In this document: piece by piece, positions 1 through 5,940 of the stretch
Layout: the number at the start of each line of letters is the position of its first letter
How positions within the stretch are numbered: the stretch's first letter is position 1
Assembly: GCA_964492595.1 (NCBI GenBank)
Contig: CAZBKY010000023.1
Location: 1-11,662, forward strand
Direction: 5' to 3'
DNA: 11,662 nucleotides
Origin: CAYNFP01 sp964492595
Lineage (GTDB): Bacteria > Bacillota_I > Bacilli_A > RF39 > UBA660
The notes under the pieces: model-generated
Told to the model about the DNA's origin: nothing
Seen by the model: the letters and a program-made list of their open reading frames with translations, nothing else
The model's database searches: none
Made by a program: the position numbers and the translations under genes

Positions 1-1
1 A

Positions 2-712
2 AAAGAAGATAACACTATAATTCCAGAAGATATAAAGTTAGATATATATTATGAGGATGAATACCTGATGGTAGTTAATAAATCCTCAGGCATGGTAGTT
101 CATCCAGCTCCTGGAAACTATAATCATACACTGGTTAACGCTTTAATGCATCATACTAATAATTTAAGTGATGTAAATGGAGAATACAGACCTGGTATTG
201 TTCATAGAATTGATAAAGATACAAGCGGGCTTCTTTTAATATCAAAGACTAATGAATCTCATAGAATACTCTCTGATGATTTTAAATATAAGAAAGTCAA
301 AAGAAAATATATAGCTCTTGTAAATGGAGTTATTAATGCTAGTAAAGGTAAAATAGATGCTCCAATAGGAAGAAGCATTCAAGATAGAAAGAAGATGTCT
401 GTAAGTGATGTAAACAGCAAAAAAGCAGTCACATATTTTAAAGTTTTAGAAAGATTTAAAAATTATACATTAATTGAGCTGACTTTAGAAACAGGAAGAA
501 CCCATCAAATAAGAGTGCACATGGCTTATATAGCTCACCCTGTAGTAAATGATGGCGTTTACAGCAATATAAAACCCATAAATAAATATGGTCAAATGCT
601 GCATGCACAGTATCTTGGATTTAATCATCCTATAACTAAAAAATTTTTAGAATTTAATGCACCCTTAGAAAAAGAATTCATTGATATCTTAGAATCTCTT
701 AAAAATTCATAA
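2..712 (+). CDS. rluD: RluD-family 23S rRNA pseudouridine synthase, 5' partial
   Basis: This family converts specific uridines of 23S rRNA to pseudouridine in the cytoplasm. The reading frame is open back to base 2, so the gene begins outside the window; the ATG at 68 is internal (KEDNTIIPEDI... precedes it in frame). What remains is the catalytic domain: the conserved stretch EDEYLMVVNKSSGMVVHPAP, then the HRIDKDTSG motif whose Asp (codon 212-214) is the family's catalytic nucleophile, then GRTHQIRVH near the end. The missing part should be the N-terminal S4 RNA-binding domain found in RluD proteins of about 300 residues. The stop at 710-712 overlaps the end of the convergent TspO gene by 14 bases. 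Family call is strong; the exact uridine target cannot be read from sequence. Confidence 0.93.
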   Translation, partial: KEDNTIIPEDIKLDIYYEDEYLMVVNKSSGMVVHPAPGNYNHTLVNALMHHTNNLSDVNGEYRPGIVHRIDKDTSGLLLISKTNESHRILSDDFKYKKVKRKYIALVNGVINASKGKIDAPIGRSIQDRKKMSVSDVNSKKAVTYFKVLERFKNYTLIELTLETGRTHQIRVHMAYIAHPVVNDGVYSNIKPINKYGQMLHAQYLGFNHPITKKFLEFNAPLEKEFIDILESLKNS

Positions 713-1166
713 TATATACTGTTAGGGAAGTAATTAATGCATAAAAATTAAATACAATATAAGGTATCAGAAAGTATGATGCCTTTATATCTATATTTTT
801 AGTTTCAATATACAAAAATATAGAGCTTATAAATGTAATAGAAGTCATTATGAATGCTAGAAAAGGACTCATCAAATAGAAGAAAGTAAATGAGAAAAAC
901 TGATTTGCCAGATAGTTTGTTATTAATACATATAAATAGTCACTGTTTTTCAATATGTTGGTTTTTTTGATTACTTTGTATATACTAATAGTGATTAAAA
1001 TATATAATATTATCCATACTATACCAAATAAATTTCTTGGTAAAATGAAAGGTGGCAGTTTTAATAATGAGTAAAAATCATTGTTATAGGGAAAAAGTAA
1101 GCCACTTATTAGCCAGGGAATTAATATGCCGATAAACAATAAAACATTTTTTACATTAATTTTCAA
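699..1166 (-). CDS. tspO: TspO/MBR family membrane protein
   Basis: A 155-residue polytopic protein of the TspO/MBR (translocator protein) family, with five hydrophobic helices as expected for it. Family landmarks are the KLPPFILPRNLFGIVWIILY segment (residues 36-55, matching the usual P-P-x-x-x-P...VW..LY), the N-Y-L-A-N-Q-F-F segment at 84-91, and the last helix around PYIVFNFYALIT (135-146). The family binds porphyrins and other small hydrophobic ligands and its bacterial role is unsettled. The start is a TTG at 1164-1166, chosen because GAGGAG (1175-1180, minus strand) lies 8 bases upstream; an ATG directly after that site hits a stop after three codons. It is transcribed away from the rhomboid gene and converges on rluD. 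Confidence 0.85.
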   Translation of the reverse strand: MKINVKNVLLFIGILIPWLISGLLFPYNNDFYSLLKLPPFILPRNLFGIVWIILYILITISIYKVIKKTNILKNSDYLYVLITNYLANQFFSFTFFYLMSPFLAFIMTSITFISSIFLYIETKNIDIKASYFLIPYIVFNFYALITSLTVYIMNF

Positions 1167-1180
1167 AATATCATCTCCTC

Positions 1181-1209
1181 TTTACTAATCTTATGAAAAA
1201 TAGTATTAT
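1181..1209 (+). promoter_or_regulatory. candidate promoter of the rhomboid gene
   Basis: TTTACT (1181-1186) and TATTAT (1204-1209) are separated by 17 bases and lie 28 bases before the rhomboid start codon, in the 70-base gap between the divergent tspO and rhomboid genes. The match to the housekeeping consensus is moderate (4/6 and 5/6) and the region is AT-rich, so chance is possible. No convincing promoter for tspO was found on the other strand. Confidence 0.4.
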
Positions 1210-1236
1210 ATTAGTATATATTTTATGGAGGTGTTT

Positions 1237-2400
1237 ATGGAACAGATAATAGTAAATAAAAAAGATGATGTAGTTATGAAAATGCTTCATTATTTTGTGA
1301 CAGAAGAAAATTATAAACCTATTATATTAAGTGGTGTACAAAATGAAATATGGCTAGAAAACTTTGATAAAGATTTAAAATTAATTAGAATAAATATAAA
1401 TTATATACATAATAGTGAGCAGTTTAACAATGATTTATGGAAAGCAGATATTATAAGAAAAAATATAGGCAAAAAGACTTTCTCTTTTAAAACTCCAATG
1501 CTTAATATACTTGTTGATACTAATGAAAATGTAGAACCCTTAGAAAGTAAAAATATAGCGACACTTATAATAAGTAAAGTAGGAGATATAAAAAAGAATA
1601 GATTACTAAATGAATTTTTCCCTTCAATTAAACATAAATTAAAATCTAAAACTAAAGGAATAGATGATTTTATAAAAATGTCATCTGAATTAAATGAAAA
1701 AACAATAAAAGAAGAAAAAAAATTAAGTAAAATATTTAAAAATAAAAAACCTTTAGCTACAGAAATAATAATTGGAATAAATGTAATTATCTTTGCTGTT
1801 ATGATTTTGCTTAATATGGTTCAAAAGGGCTCTTTTAATATTATAACTTATTTTACTGCAAATAATTATGAATTAATTCAAAGAGAAGGTTTCACTGGAC
1901 TATACAGGTTAATTACAAGTACATTTATACATGGAGATATAATTCATCTTTTGTTTAATATGTACGCTCTATATATTGTAGGAAGCCAGGTTGAAAGATA
2001 TTATGGAAAAAAGAAATTTCTTATAATATATTTTGTAAGTGGTATTTTAGGAAGTTTATTTTCTAATGTATTTATGTCACCTTCATCAGTAAGTATAGGT
2101 TCTTCTGGAGCAATATTTGGTCTTTTTGGTTCTTTAGCATATTTTACATACAATTATAGAACACTTTTAGGCGGCTTTTTGAAAAGTTCAATAATACCAG
2201 TATTAATTATAAATTTATTTTTAGGTTTTATTATATCCGGAATTGACGTTTTTGCTCATGTTGGAGGACTAATAGGAGGCATCTTTATATCCATATTTTT
2301 AGGAGCTTCAGGCAAAGAGAGAAAATCATCTAACATTAATTTTGTAATAGTATTAATTCTATTAGCGATATTCATGACATACATGATTTATATAAAATAG
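1237..2400 (+). CDS. rhomboid family intramembrane serine protease with cytosolic N-terminal domain
   Basis: Rhomboids cut transmembrane substrates inside the membrane using a Ser-His dyad. Numbered from the start used here (387 residues), the catalytic Ser is S290 in GSSGAIFG, the His is H341 in FAHVGGLIGG, and the oxyanion residues are H237 and N241 in HLLFN. Residues 1 to about 170 are soluble, charged and lysine-rich near their end, resembling the cytosolic N-terminus of YqgP/GluP-type rhomboids; six or so membrane helices follow. Unlike B. subtilis GluP (about 507 residues) there is no C-terminal TPR extension. The ATG at 1237 is preferred over that at 1225 because the only good ribosome binding site, GGAGG at 1227-1231, lies inside the longer version. 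Substrate unknown. Confidence 0.92.
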   Translation: MEQIIVNKKDDVVMKMLHYFVTEENYKPIILSGVQNEIWLENFDKDLKLIRININYIHNSEQFNNDLWKADIIRKNIGKKTFSFKTPMLNILVDTNENVEPLESKNIATLIISKVGDIKKNRLLNEFFPSIKHKLKSKTKGIDDFIKMSSELNEKTIKEEKKLSKIFKNKKPLATEIIIGINVIIFAVMILLNMVQKGSFNIITYFTANNYELIQREGFTGLYRLITSTFIHGDIIHLLFNMYALYIVGSQVERYYGKKKFLIIYFVSGILGSLFSNVFMSPSSVSIGSSGAIFGLFGSLAYFTYNYRTLLGGFLKSSIIPVLIINLFLGFIISGIDVFAHVGGLIGGIFISIFLGASGKERKSSNINFVIVLILLAIFMTYMIYIK

Positions 2401-2422
2401 CTTATATAAATTTAAACAAAAT

Positions 2423-2461
2423 AAAAAAGGTAACATTTTTATAAAATTGTTATCTTTTTTT
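2423..2461. terminator. bidirectional terminator between rhomboid gene and lexA
   Basis: An inverted repeat of 13 positions (2423-2435 with 2448-2460, one G-T wobble) surrounds a 12-base loop. The left arm starts with six A and the right arm ends in seven T (2455-2461), so either strand gives a hairpin with a U tract. It lies between two convergent genes that both need a stop signal, 22 bases after the rhomboid stop and just after the lexA stop on the other strand. Confidence 0.75.
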
Positions 2462-2464
2462 CCT

Positions 2465-3082
2465 TTATAATTCTCTGTAAAGAGCGATTGCTTTTCCTAA
2501 TATTGTCACTTCTTTCAATATAATTGGTGCCATAAAATCATTTTCCGGCTGTAATCTGAAGTATCCATTTTCTTTATAAAAAGTTTTTAAAGTGGCTTCA
2601 TTATCTTCATTTAATGCAACTACTAACTCTCCGTTATTTGCTGTATTTGTTCTTTCTACGATAACTTTATCTCCACTGTAAATACCAATATTTATCATGC
2701 TTTCACCTTGGACCAACAAAGAAAACACTTCTTTATTTCTGGGAATCATTGTGATTGGGATTGTTAAAAATTCATCTGGATGTTCTATTGCTTCTATAGG
2801 ATTGCCGGCTGCCACTTTACCAAGTAGAGGAATAGTTGCAATATCATCCTTTTTTTCTATAAATTCATTAGGTACTTTTACTTCAAGTGTTCTGAATTTA
2901 GAGTTTGTCTGTGATATATATCCTTTATTAATCAGATGTTTTAAATGAACAAATACTGTTGCAGGACTATTTAAGTTTAATTCCTCACAGAGTTCTCTTA
3001 CAGTGGGAGCATATCCATTTTTAGCAATATATTTTTTTACTGATTTTAATACATCACTTTGTTTATTAGTTAATTTTTCCAA
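2465..3082 (-). CDS. lexA: LexA, SOS response repressor
   Basis: LexA represses DNA-damage genes and cleaves itself when RecA filaments form. The 205-residue protein has the usual length and order: a winged helix-turn-helix at residues 1-65 (YAPTVRELCEELNLNSPATV) and a C-terminal S24 peptidase domain. The self-cleavage bond is A92-G93 in VAAGNP, the nucleophile is S128 in GESM, and the general base is K166 in EATLK. The start is TTG at 3080-3082, with GGTGA 8 bases upstream, and the N-terminus MEKLTNKQ aligns with the B. subtilis protein without extension. It has its own consensus promoter overlapped by a LexA box, so autoregulation is expected. Divergent from the 50-codon membrane protein gene. 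Confidence 0.97.
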   Translation of the reverse strand: MEKLTNKQSDVLKSVKKYIAKNGYAPTVRELCEELNLNSPATVFVHLKHLINKGYISQTNSKFRTLEVKVPNEFIEKKDDIATIPLLGKVAAGNPIEAIEHPDEFLTIPITMIPRNKEVFSLLVQGESMINIGIYSGDKVIVERTNTANNGELVVALNEDNEATLKTFYKENGYFRLQPENDFMAPIILKEVTILGKAIALYREL

Positions 3083-3106
3083 TTAATTTCACCAGCCTTC
3101 ATTATG

Positions 3107-3135
3107 ATATTAACACAATAGTGTAAAATTGTCAA
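3107..3135 (-). promoter_or_regulatory. lexA promoter
   Basis: Read on the minus strand there is a perfect TTGACA (3130-3135), a 17-base spacer and TAATAT (3107-3112), placing transcription start around 3100, about 20 bases before the lexA TTG start codon. The LexA-box-like palindrome at 3133-3146 overlaps the upstream edge of the -35 element, the arrangement expected for autorepression. Confidence 0.8.
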
Positions 3136-3146
3136 ACAAATGTTTA
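3133..3146. promoter_or_regulatory. LexA box, lexA-proximal
   Basis: CAAACAAATGTTTA matches the Bacillus-type LexA operator CGAACATATGTTCG at 10 of 14 positions and contains the symmetric core AAACA-NN-TGTTT (3134-3145). It overlaps the lexA -35 element. The first nine bases are identical to those of the second box at 3161. Binding is inferred from the match and placement. Confidence 0.7.
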
Positions 3147-3154
3147 TCTTTATA

Positions 3155-3183
3155 TTGACACAAACAAATATTCGTTATATGAT
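3155..3183 (+). promoter_or_regulatory. promoter of the 50-codon SOS membrane gene
   Basis: A perfect TTGACA (3155-3160), a 17-base spacer and TATGAT (3178-3183) make a strong promoter reading away from lexA. The spacer contains the second LexA-box-like site at its -35 side, so bound LexA would block polymerase. A strong promoter with an operator in the spacer is typical of tightly held SOS genes. Confidence 0.8.
3161..3174. promoter_or_regulatory. LexA box in the spacer of the divergent promoter
   Basis: CAAACAAATATTCG matches CGAACATATGTTCG at 11 of 14 positions, with an intact TTCG right half. It sits directly downstream of the TTGACA of the rightward promoter. Its centre is 28 bases from that of the other box, so two LexA dimers could bind nearly in phase. 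Confidence 0.7.
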
Positions 3184-3209
3184 TGGATTATAAAAGGAGG
3201 AGTTATAGA

Positions 3210-3362
3210 ATGGAAAAATTATTTGAAGACTATAAAGGAGTTATATTGTTTTATATGATAATCGCTTTATTAGCATTTGTTTGCACTTGGAGACTTAACT
3301 CATTAAATTCAGTAGGCTCTAACAATAATGAAAACCAAATTGAAATCACTCATTTTGCTTAA
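3210..3362 (+). CDS. SOS-controlled small single-pass membrane protein, YneA-position analogue
   Basis: A 50-residue protein not matched to a family I recognise. Residues 1-10 are charged (MEKLFEDYKG), residues 11-27 form one hydrophobic helix (VILFYMIIALLAFVCTW), R28 follows, and the rest is a short polar tail (NNNENQIEITHFA). Coding support is good: AAAAGGAGG (3192-3200) lies 9 bases before the ATG and a consensus promoter precedes it. It is divergent from lexA and has a LexA box in its promoter, which is the position and regulation of yneA, the SOS division inhibitor of B. subtilis. YneA is about 105 residues with a membrane helix and a LysM domain; no LysM is present here. By analogy it may delay septation after DNA damage, as the small inhibitors SidA and DidA do in Caulobacter. 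That role is inference. Confidence 0.75.
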   Translation: MEKLFEDYKGVILFYMIIALLAFVCTWRLNSLNSVGSNNNENQIEITHFA

Positions 3363-3371
3363 ATATTAAAC

Positions 3372-3400
3372 TTGATACATATCTAATAAAAGAGTATAAT
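3372..3400 (+). promoter_or_regulatory. promoter of yceD-rpmF
   Basis: TTGATA (3372-3377), a 17-base spacer and a perfect TATAAT (3395-3400) lie 30 bases before the yceD start codon. There is no sign of a LexA box here, so the ribosomal operon seems separate from the SOS gene just upstream, although no clear terminator parts them. Confidence 0.7.
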
Positions 3401-3430
3401 GATATTATAATTAATTTTTGTGAGGTAGAT

Positions 3431-3919
3431 ATGAATATTGATTTAACACCTTTAATAAATAATAAAGTAGAGTCTTTAGAAATAAAAGAAGAAGTAGTTA
3501 TACCAGAAGATTTATATAAAAGTACAGATATTAGAAAAATGAGACCTGTAAAAATTGATGGTTATATTGAAGATCTGGGAGATAAGTTATATAATTTGCA
3601 TATCAATATATCAGGTAATATGATTTTGCCCTGTGCTTTATCTTTAGAAGATGTTGACTATCCGTTCAATTTCACAATCAATCAAAGTGTAGGAGAAACT
3701 GAAGATTTTGAACAAAATTATAAAATAATTTCAAATATACTTGATATTTTACCAATTTTATGGGAAAATATTGTACTGGAAATCCCAAATAAAGTTGTGA
3801 AAGAGAATGTTAAAGTAAAAACCGAAGGGGATGGATGGAGTTTAGCTGGGGAAGTTGGAATTAAAAATAATCAGTTAAGCGAGCTAAAAGAATTATTAGA
3901 GATGGAGGAAAAGAAATGA
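3431..3919 (+). CDS. yceD: YceD/DUF177 family protein (YlbN type)
   Basis: A 162-residue cytoplasmic protein of the DUF177/YceD family, which almost always lies directly upstream of rpmF. In other bacteria and chloroplasts the family is linked to 23S rRNA maturation or accumulation. The visible signature is the central stretch with GYIEDLGDKLYNLHINISG followed by LPCALSLEDV (about residues 38-71), where the family carries a conserved cysteine (here LPCALS), and the acidic C-terminal half. GAGGT at 3422-3426 serves as ribosome binding site for the ATG. Its TGA stop overlaps the rpmF ATG by four bases (ATGA), so translation of the two is probably coupled. Family placement rests on context and modest sequence likeness. 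Confidence 0.88.
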   Translation: MNIDLTPLINNKVESLEIKEEVVIPEDLYKSTDIRKMRPVKIDGYIEDLGDKLYNLHINISGNMILPCALSLEDVDYPFNFTINQSVGETEDFEQNYKIISNILDILPILWENIVLEIPNKVVKENVKVKTEGDGWSLAGEVGIKNNQLSELKELLEMEEKK

Positions 3920-4188
3920 AATTAGATATTCAATTGTTTGGTGCTTTACCAGCCAGAAGAATTAGTAAAACAAGAAAGAGATTAAGAAGGACACATTTAA
4001 AGAAAGATGCTCCGACAGTAACTACTTGCCCTAATTGTAAAAATCCAATCGCACCTCATAGAGCATGTACAAAATGTGGATACTATAAAGGTAAGGATGT
4101 TTTAGGTAAAGAGGAAAAAGAAGTTTTAGAAACTAAAAAAAGTAAAAAAGAATCTAAAGCTAACAAAAAAGAAACTAAGAATAATTAA
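3916..4188 (+). CDS. rpmF: 50S ribosomal protein L32 with N-terminal leader and lysine-rich tail
   Basis: L32 is a small zinc-binding protein of the large ribosomal subunit. The core is clear: ARRISKTRKRLRRTH (residues 13-27) matches the usual KRRTSKTRKRMRRTH, and C38, C41, C51 and C54 form the CPNC...CTKC zinc site. Two things are odd. The first nine residues, MKLDIQLFG, are extra and resemble the N-terminal leader of Firmicute L27 that the protease Prp removes; cutting after G9 would leave ALPARRISK, matching the usual mature AVPKRRTSK. The C-terminus (about 61-90) is a long Lys/Glu-rich tail beyond the normal end. The ATG is well supported by GGAGG (3904-3908) at normal spacing and no other start lies between leader and core apart from an unsupported TTG. 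Confidence 0.95.
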   Translation: MKLDIQLFGALPARRISKTRKRLRRTHLKKDAPTVTTCPNCKNPIAPHRACTKCGYYKGKDVLGKEEKEVLETKKSKKESKANKKETKNN

Positions 4189-4207
4189 ATTATTGTAAAT
4201 TATTATT

Positions 4208-4240
4208 AAAAAGTGTAAAAATGTATTTACATTTTTTTTT
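4208..4240 (+). terminator. rho-independent terminator of yceD-rpmF
   Basis: A 12-bp stem (4208-4219 with 4226-4237, one G-T wobble) with a six-base loop runs into nine T at 4232-4240, 19 bases after the rpmF stop. The right arm also contains the -35 element of the mraZ promoter. Confidence 0.75.
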
Positions 4241-4254
4241 ATGTGTAGTAATAT
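4226..4254 (+). promoter_or_regulatory. mraZ operon promoter
   Basis: TTTACA (4226-4231), a 17-base spacer made largely of the terminator T tract, and TAATAT (4249-4254). Transcription would start near 4261, within the GTGG repeat array, leaving a leader of roughly 40 bases. The -35 element is shared with the right arm of the upstream terminator hairpin. Confidence 0.6.
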
Positions 4255-4255
4255 A

Positions 4256-4289
4256 GTGGTAGACAGTGGAATTATGTGGAAGAAAGTGG
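4256..4289 (+). promoter_or_regulatory. MraZ operator: four GTGG repeats at 10-bp period
   Basis: GTGG occurs at 4256, 4266, 4276 and 4286, each separated by six other bases, so all copies face the same side of the helix. MraZ in E. coli and mycoplasmas binds short direct repeats of this kind (TGG/GTG cores about 10 bp apart) upstream of its own operon. Here the array runs from just after the -10 element to the G-rich ribosome binding site of mraZ (4286-4293), so binding would block transcription start, and the fourth repeat doubles as part of the translation signal. Confidence 0.82.
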
Positions 4290-4299
4290 GGGATATTTT

Positions 4300-4740
4300 A
4301 TGCTTATTGGAGAGTTTCACCACAATATTGATGAAAAAGGTCGTCTTATAGTTCCTTCTAAATTTAGAAGTGAGCTTGGCGAAAGATTCATAATTACAAG
4401 AGGGCTAGATAAATGTATATTTGTTTATTCCTTAAATGAGTGGAACACCATAGTAAAAAAATTAACTTCTCTATCATTCACAAAAAAAGATGCCAGAAAC
4501 TTCATGAGATTTTTCTTGAGTGGCGCCACTGAATGTGAATTCGATAAACAAGGTCGAATCAATATTACCTCACCATTAGTTCATTACGCCAATTTAAGTC
4601 GTGAATGCGTAATAATTGGCGTAAATGAACGAATAGAAATATGGAGTAGAGAAAACTTTGATAGTTTCTTTGAAGAAAATGAATCAAAATTTTCTGAAAT
4701 TTCAGAGCATCTATTTGATATGGAAGATATAAATGCATAA
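4300..4740 (+). CDS. mraZ: MraZ, transcriptional regulator of the division cluster
   Basis: MraZ is a ring-forming DNA-binding protein with two SpoVT/AbrB-like halves that represses its own dcw operon and can antagonise RsmH. Both D-x-x-x-R motifs are present: DEKGR (11-15) in the N-terminal half and DKQGR (82-86) in the second. The start is the ATG at 4300, giving 146 residues and the family's usual beginning MLIGEFHHNIDEKGR; a longer version from GTG at 4276 would place the operator and ribosome binding site inside the gene. The ribosome binding site GGGGGA (4288-4293) is unusual and coincides with the last operator repeat. It overlaps rsmH by 8 bases. Confidence 0.95.
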   Translation: MLIGEFHHNIDEKGRLIVPSKFRSELGERFIITRGLDKCIFVYSLNEWNTIVKKLTSLSFTKKDARNFMRFFLSGATECEFDKQGRINITSPLVHYANLSRECVIIGVNERIEIWSRENFDSFFEENESKFSEISEHLFDMEDINA

Positions 4741-5635
4741 AAGTGTTTTATATAATGAGGTGTTAGAAGGTTTAAATATAAAGCCTTCTGGTAAATATAT
4801 TGATGCAACTCTTGGATATGGAGGACACTCTAGCGGGGTACTTGGTTTATTGAATGAGAAGGGGTTCTTATTCGCCTTTGATCAAGATATTGAGGCTATT
4901 AATTATAGCCAGGAACATCTTGGTAAAATTTCTAAAAATTTTAAAATCATTAAATCAAACTTCAAAGATATGAAAAATCATATTACTGAAAATGTTGATG
5001 GAATAATGTTTGATTTAGGGGTAAGCAGTCCTCAGCTGGATAATCCACTTAGAGGATTTAGTTATCATCATGATGCTCCTTTGGATATGAGAATGGATAA
5101 AGACAATATATTAAGTGCTTATGAAGTTGTAAATAACTATCCAATGGAGAAATTAATCGAAATATTTTTTGTTTATGGAGAAGAAAAATATGCCAAAAGC
5201 ATTGCCAAGGCTATTATTAGTAAAAGACCTATTAAAACAACACTAGACCTTGCAGAAGTTATTAAGAGTAGTGTTCCAGAAAGTTATAGAAATAAATCTC
5301 ATCCGGCAAGAAAAGTATTTCAGGCAATAAGAATAGAAGTAAATAATGAATTAAAAATTTTAGAAGAATCTATTGTTGATGCATTTAAATTACTTAAAAG
5401 TAAAGGAAGAATGTGTATTATAACATTTCATTCTCTTGAAGATAAGATTGTAAAAAGGGTATTTAATAATCTGTGCAAAGATAGTGAAATGTCTAAAAGT
5501 TTGCCTTTTGTTCCTGAAGATATGAAAGCAAAAGCAATAATGATAACTAAAAAGCCAATAATTCCAAAAGATGAAGAATTAAAAGATAATAATAGAAGCA
5601 GAAGTGCCAAGCTGCGAATTATAGAAAAGATATAG
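4733..5635 (+). CDS. rsmH: RsmH (MraW), 16S rRNA C1402 N4-methyltransferase
   Basis: RsmH methylates N4 of cytidine 1402 in 16S rRNA, tuning the decoding centre. The 300-residue length fits the family (about 310). Conserved blocks in order are the SAM-binding DATLGYGGHS (24-33), FDLGVSSPQLD then RGFSY, DAPLDMRMD, HPARKVFQAIRIEVN and FHSLEDKIVK near the C-terminus. The start ATG lies inside the end of mraZ, with GGAAG at 4723-4727 as ribosome binding site. The stop codon overlaps the ftsL ribosome binding site, so mraZ, rsmH, ftsL and pbpB form one tight operon. Confidence 0.97.
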   Translation: MHKSVLYNEVLEGLNIKPSGKYIDATLGYGGHSSGVLGLLNEKGFLFAFDQDIEAINYSQEHLGKISKNFKIIKSNFKDMKNHITENVDGIMFDLGVSSPQLDNPLRGFSYHHDAPLDMRMDKDNILSAYEVVNNYPMEKLIEIFFVYGEEKYAKSIAKAIISKRPIKTTLDLAEVIKSSVPESYRNKSHPARKVFQAIRIEVNNELKILEESIVDAFKLLKSKGRMCIITFHSLEDKIVKRVFNNLCKDSEMSKSLPFVPEDMKAKAIMITKKPIIPKDEELKDNNRSRSAKLRIIEKI

Positions 5636-5644
5636 GTGGATATT

Positions 5645-5929
5645 ATGAAGAAAAAAGTTAGTATGTTAAAAGGAGAAAAATTTCTGTATTTTATTGTAGC
5701 TTTACTTATTGTTGGAAATTTTTTAGGACAGGCTTTTTCTTCTGCAATGTTATCTAAAACTAACATAGAACTTGAAAGCATCAAAAATAAAATTACTAAA
5801 CAGGAAAATATGAATGTAAGTTTAACTATGAAAATAAATGAATTATCTTCATTTGATAAAGTAGAAAGTGTTGCAACTCTATATGGGTTAGGTTATAATA
5901 ATAATAACATTAAAATCATATCAGAGTAG
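5645..5929 (+). CDS. ftsL: FtsL-like cell division protein
   Basis: FtsL is a bitopic divisome protein that works with DivIC/FtsB and activates septal FtsW-PBP synthesis. This 94-residue protein has the right size and build: a short basic cytoplasmic end (MKKKVSMLKGEK), one membrane helix at about 13-33 and a heptad-like extracellular coiled coil at about 37-68 (IELESIKNKITKQENMNVSL), ending in a short region with ESVATLYGLGY that resembles the conserved IE..AR..LGM of FtsL. Sequence conservation is low in this family, so position between rsmH and pbpB carries much of the weight. The ATG at 5645 is used because AGGTGG (5634-5639) precedes it; the GTG at 5636 is part of that site. Confidence 0.88.
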   Translation: MKKKVSMLKGEKFLYFIVALLIVGNFLGQAFSSAMLSKTNIELESIKNKITKQENMNVSLTMKINELSSFDKVESVATLYGLGYNNNNIKIISE

Positions 5930-5940
5930 GAGTTTTATTT

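Noticed and set aside
2697..2948. Plus-strand frame of 83 codons inside lexA
   Set aside because: Antisense shadow of a complete lexA with all catalytic residues; no start signal.
4126..4323. Minus-strand frame of 65 codons
   Set aside because: It is antisense to the lysine-rich rpmF end, terminator and mraZ start. Its Phe/Leu/Ser-rich product mirrors the AAA-rich codons opposite, and it has no ribosome binding site.
5428..5784. Minus-strand frame of 118 codons across rsmH and ftsL
   Set aside because: Antisense to well-supported conserved genes and shows no known motif.
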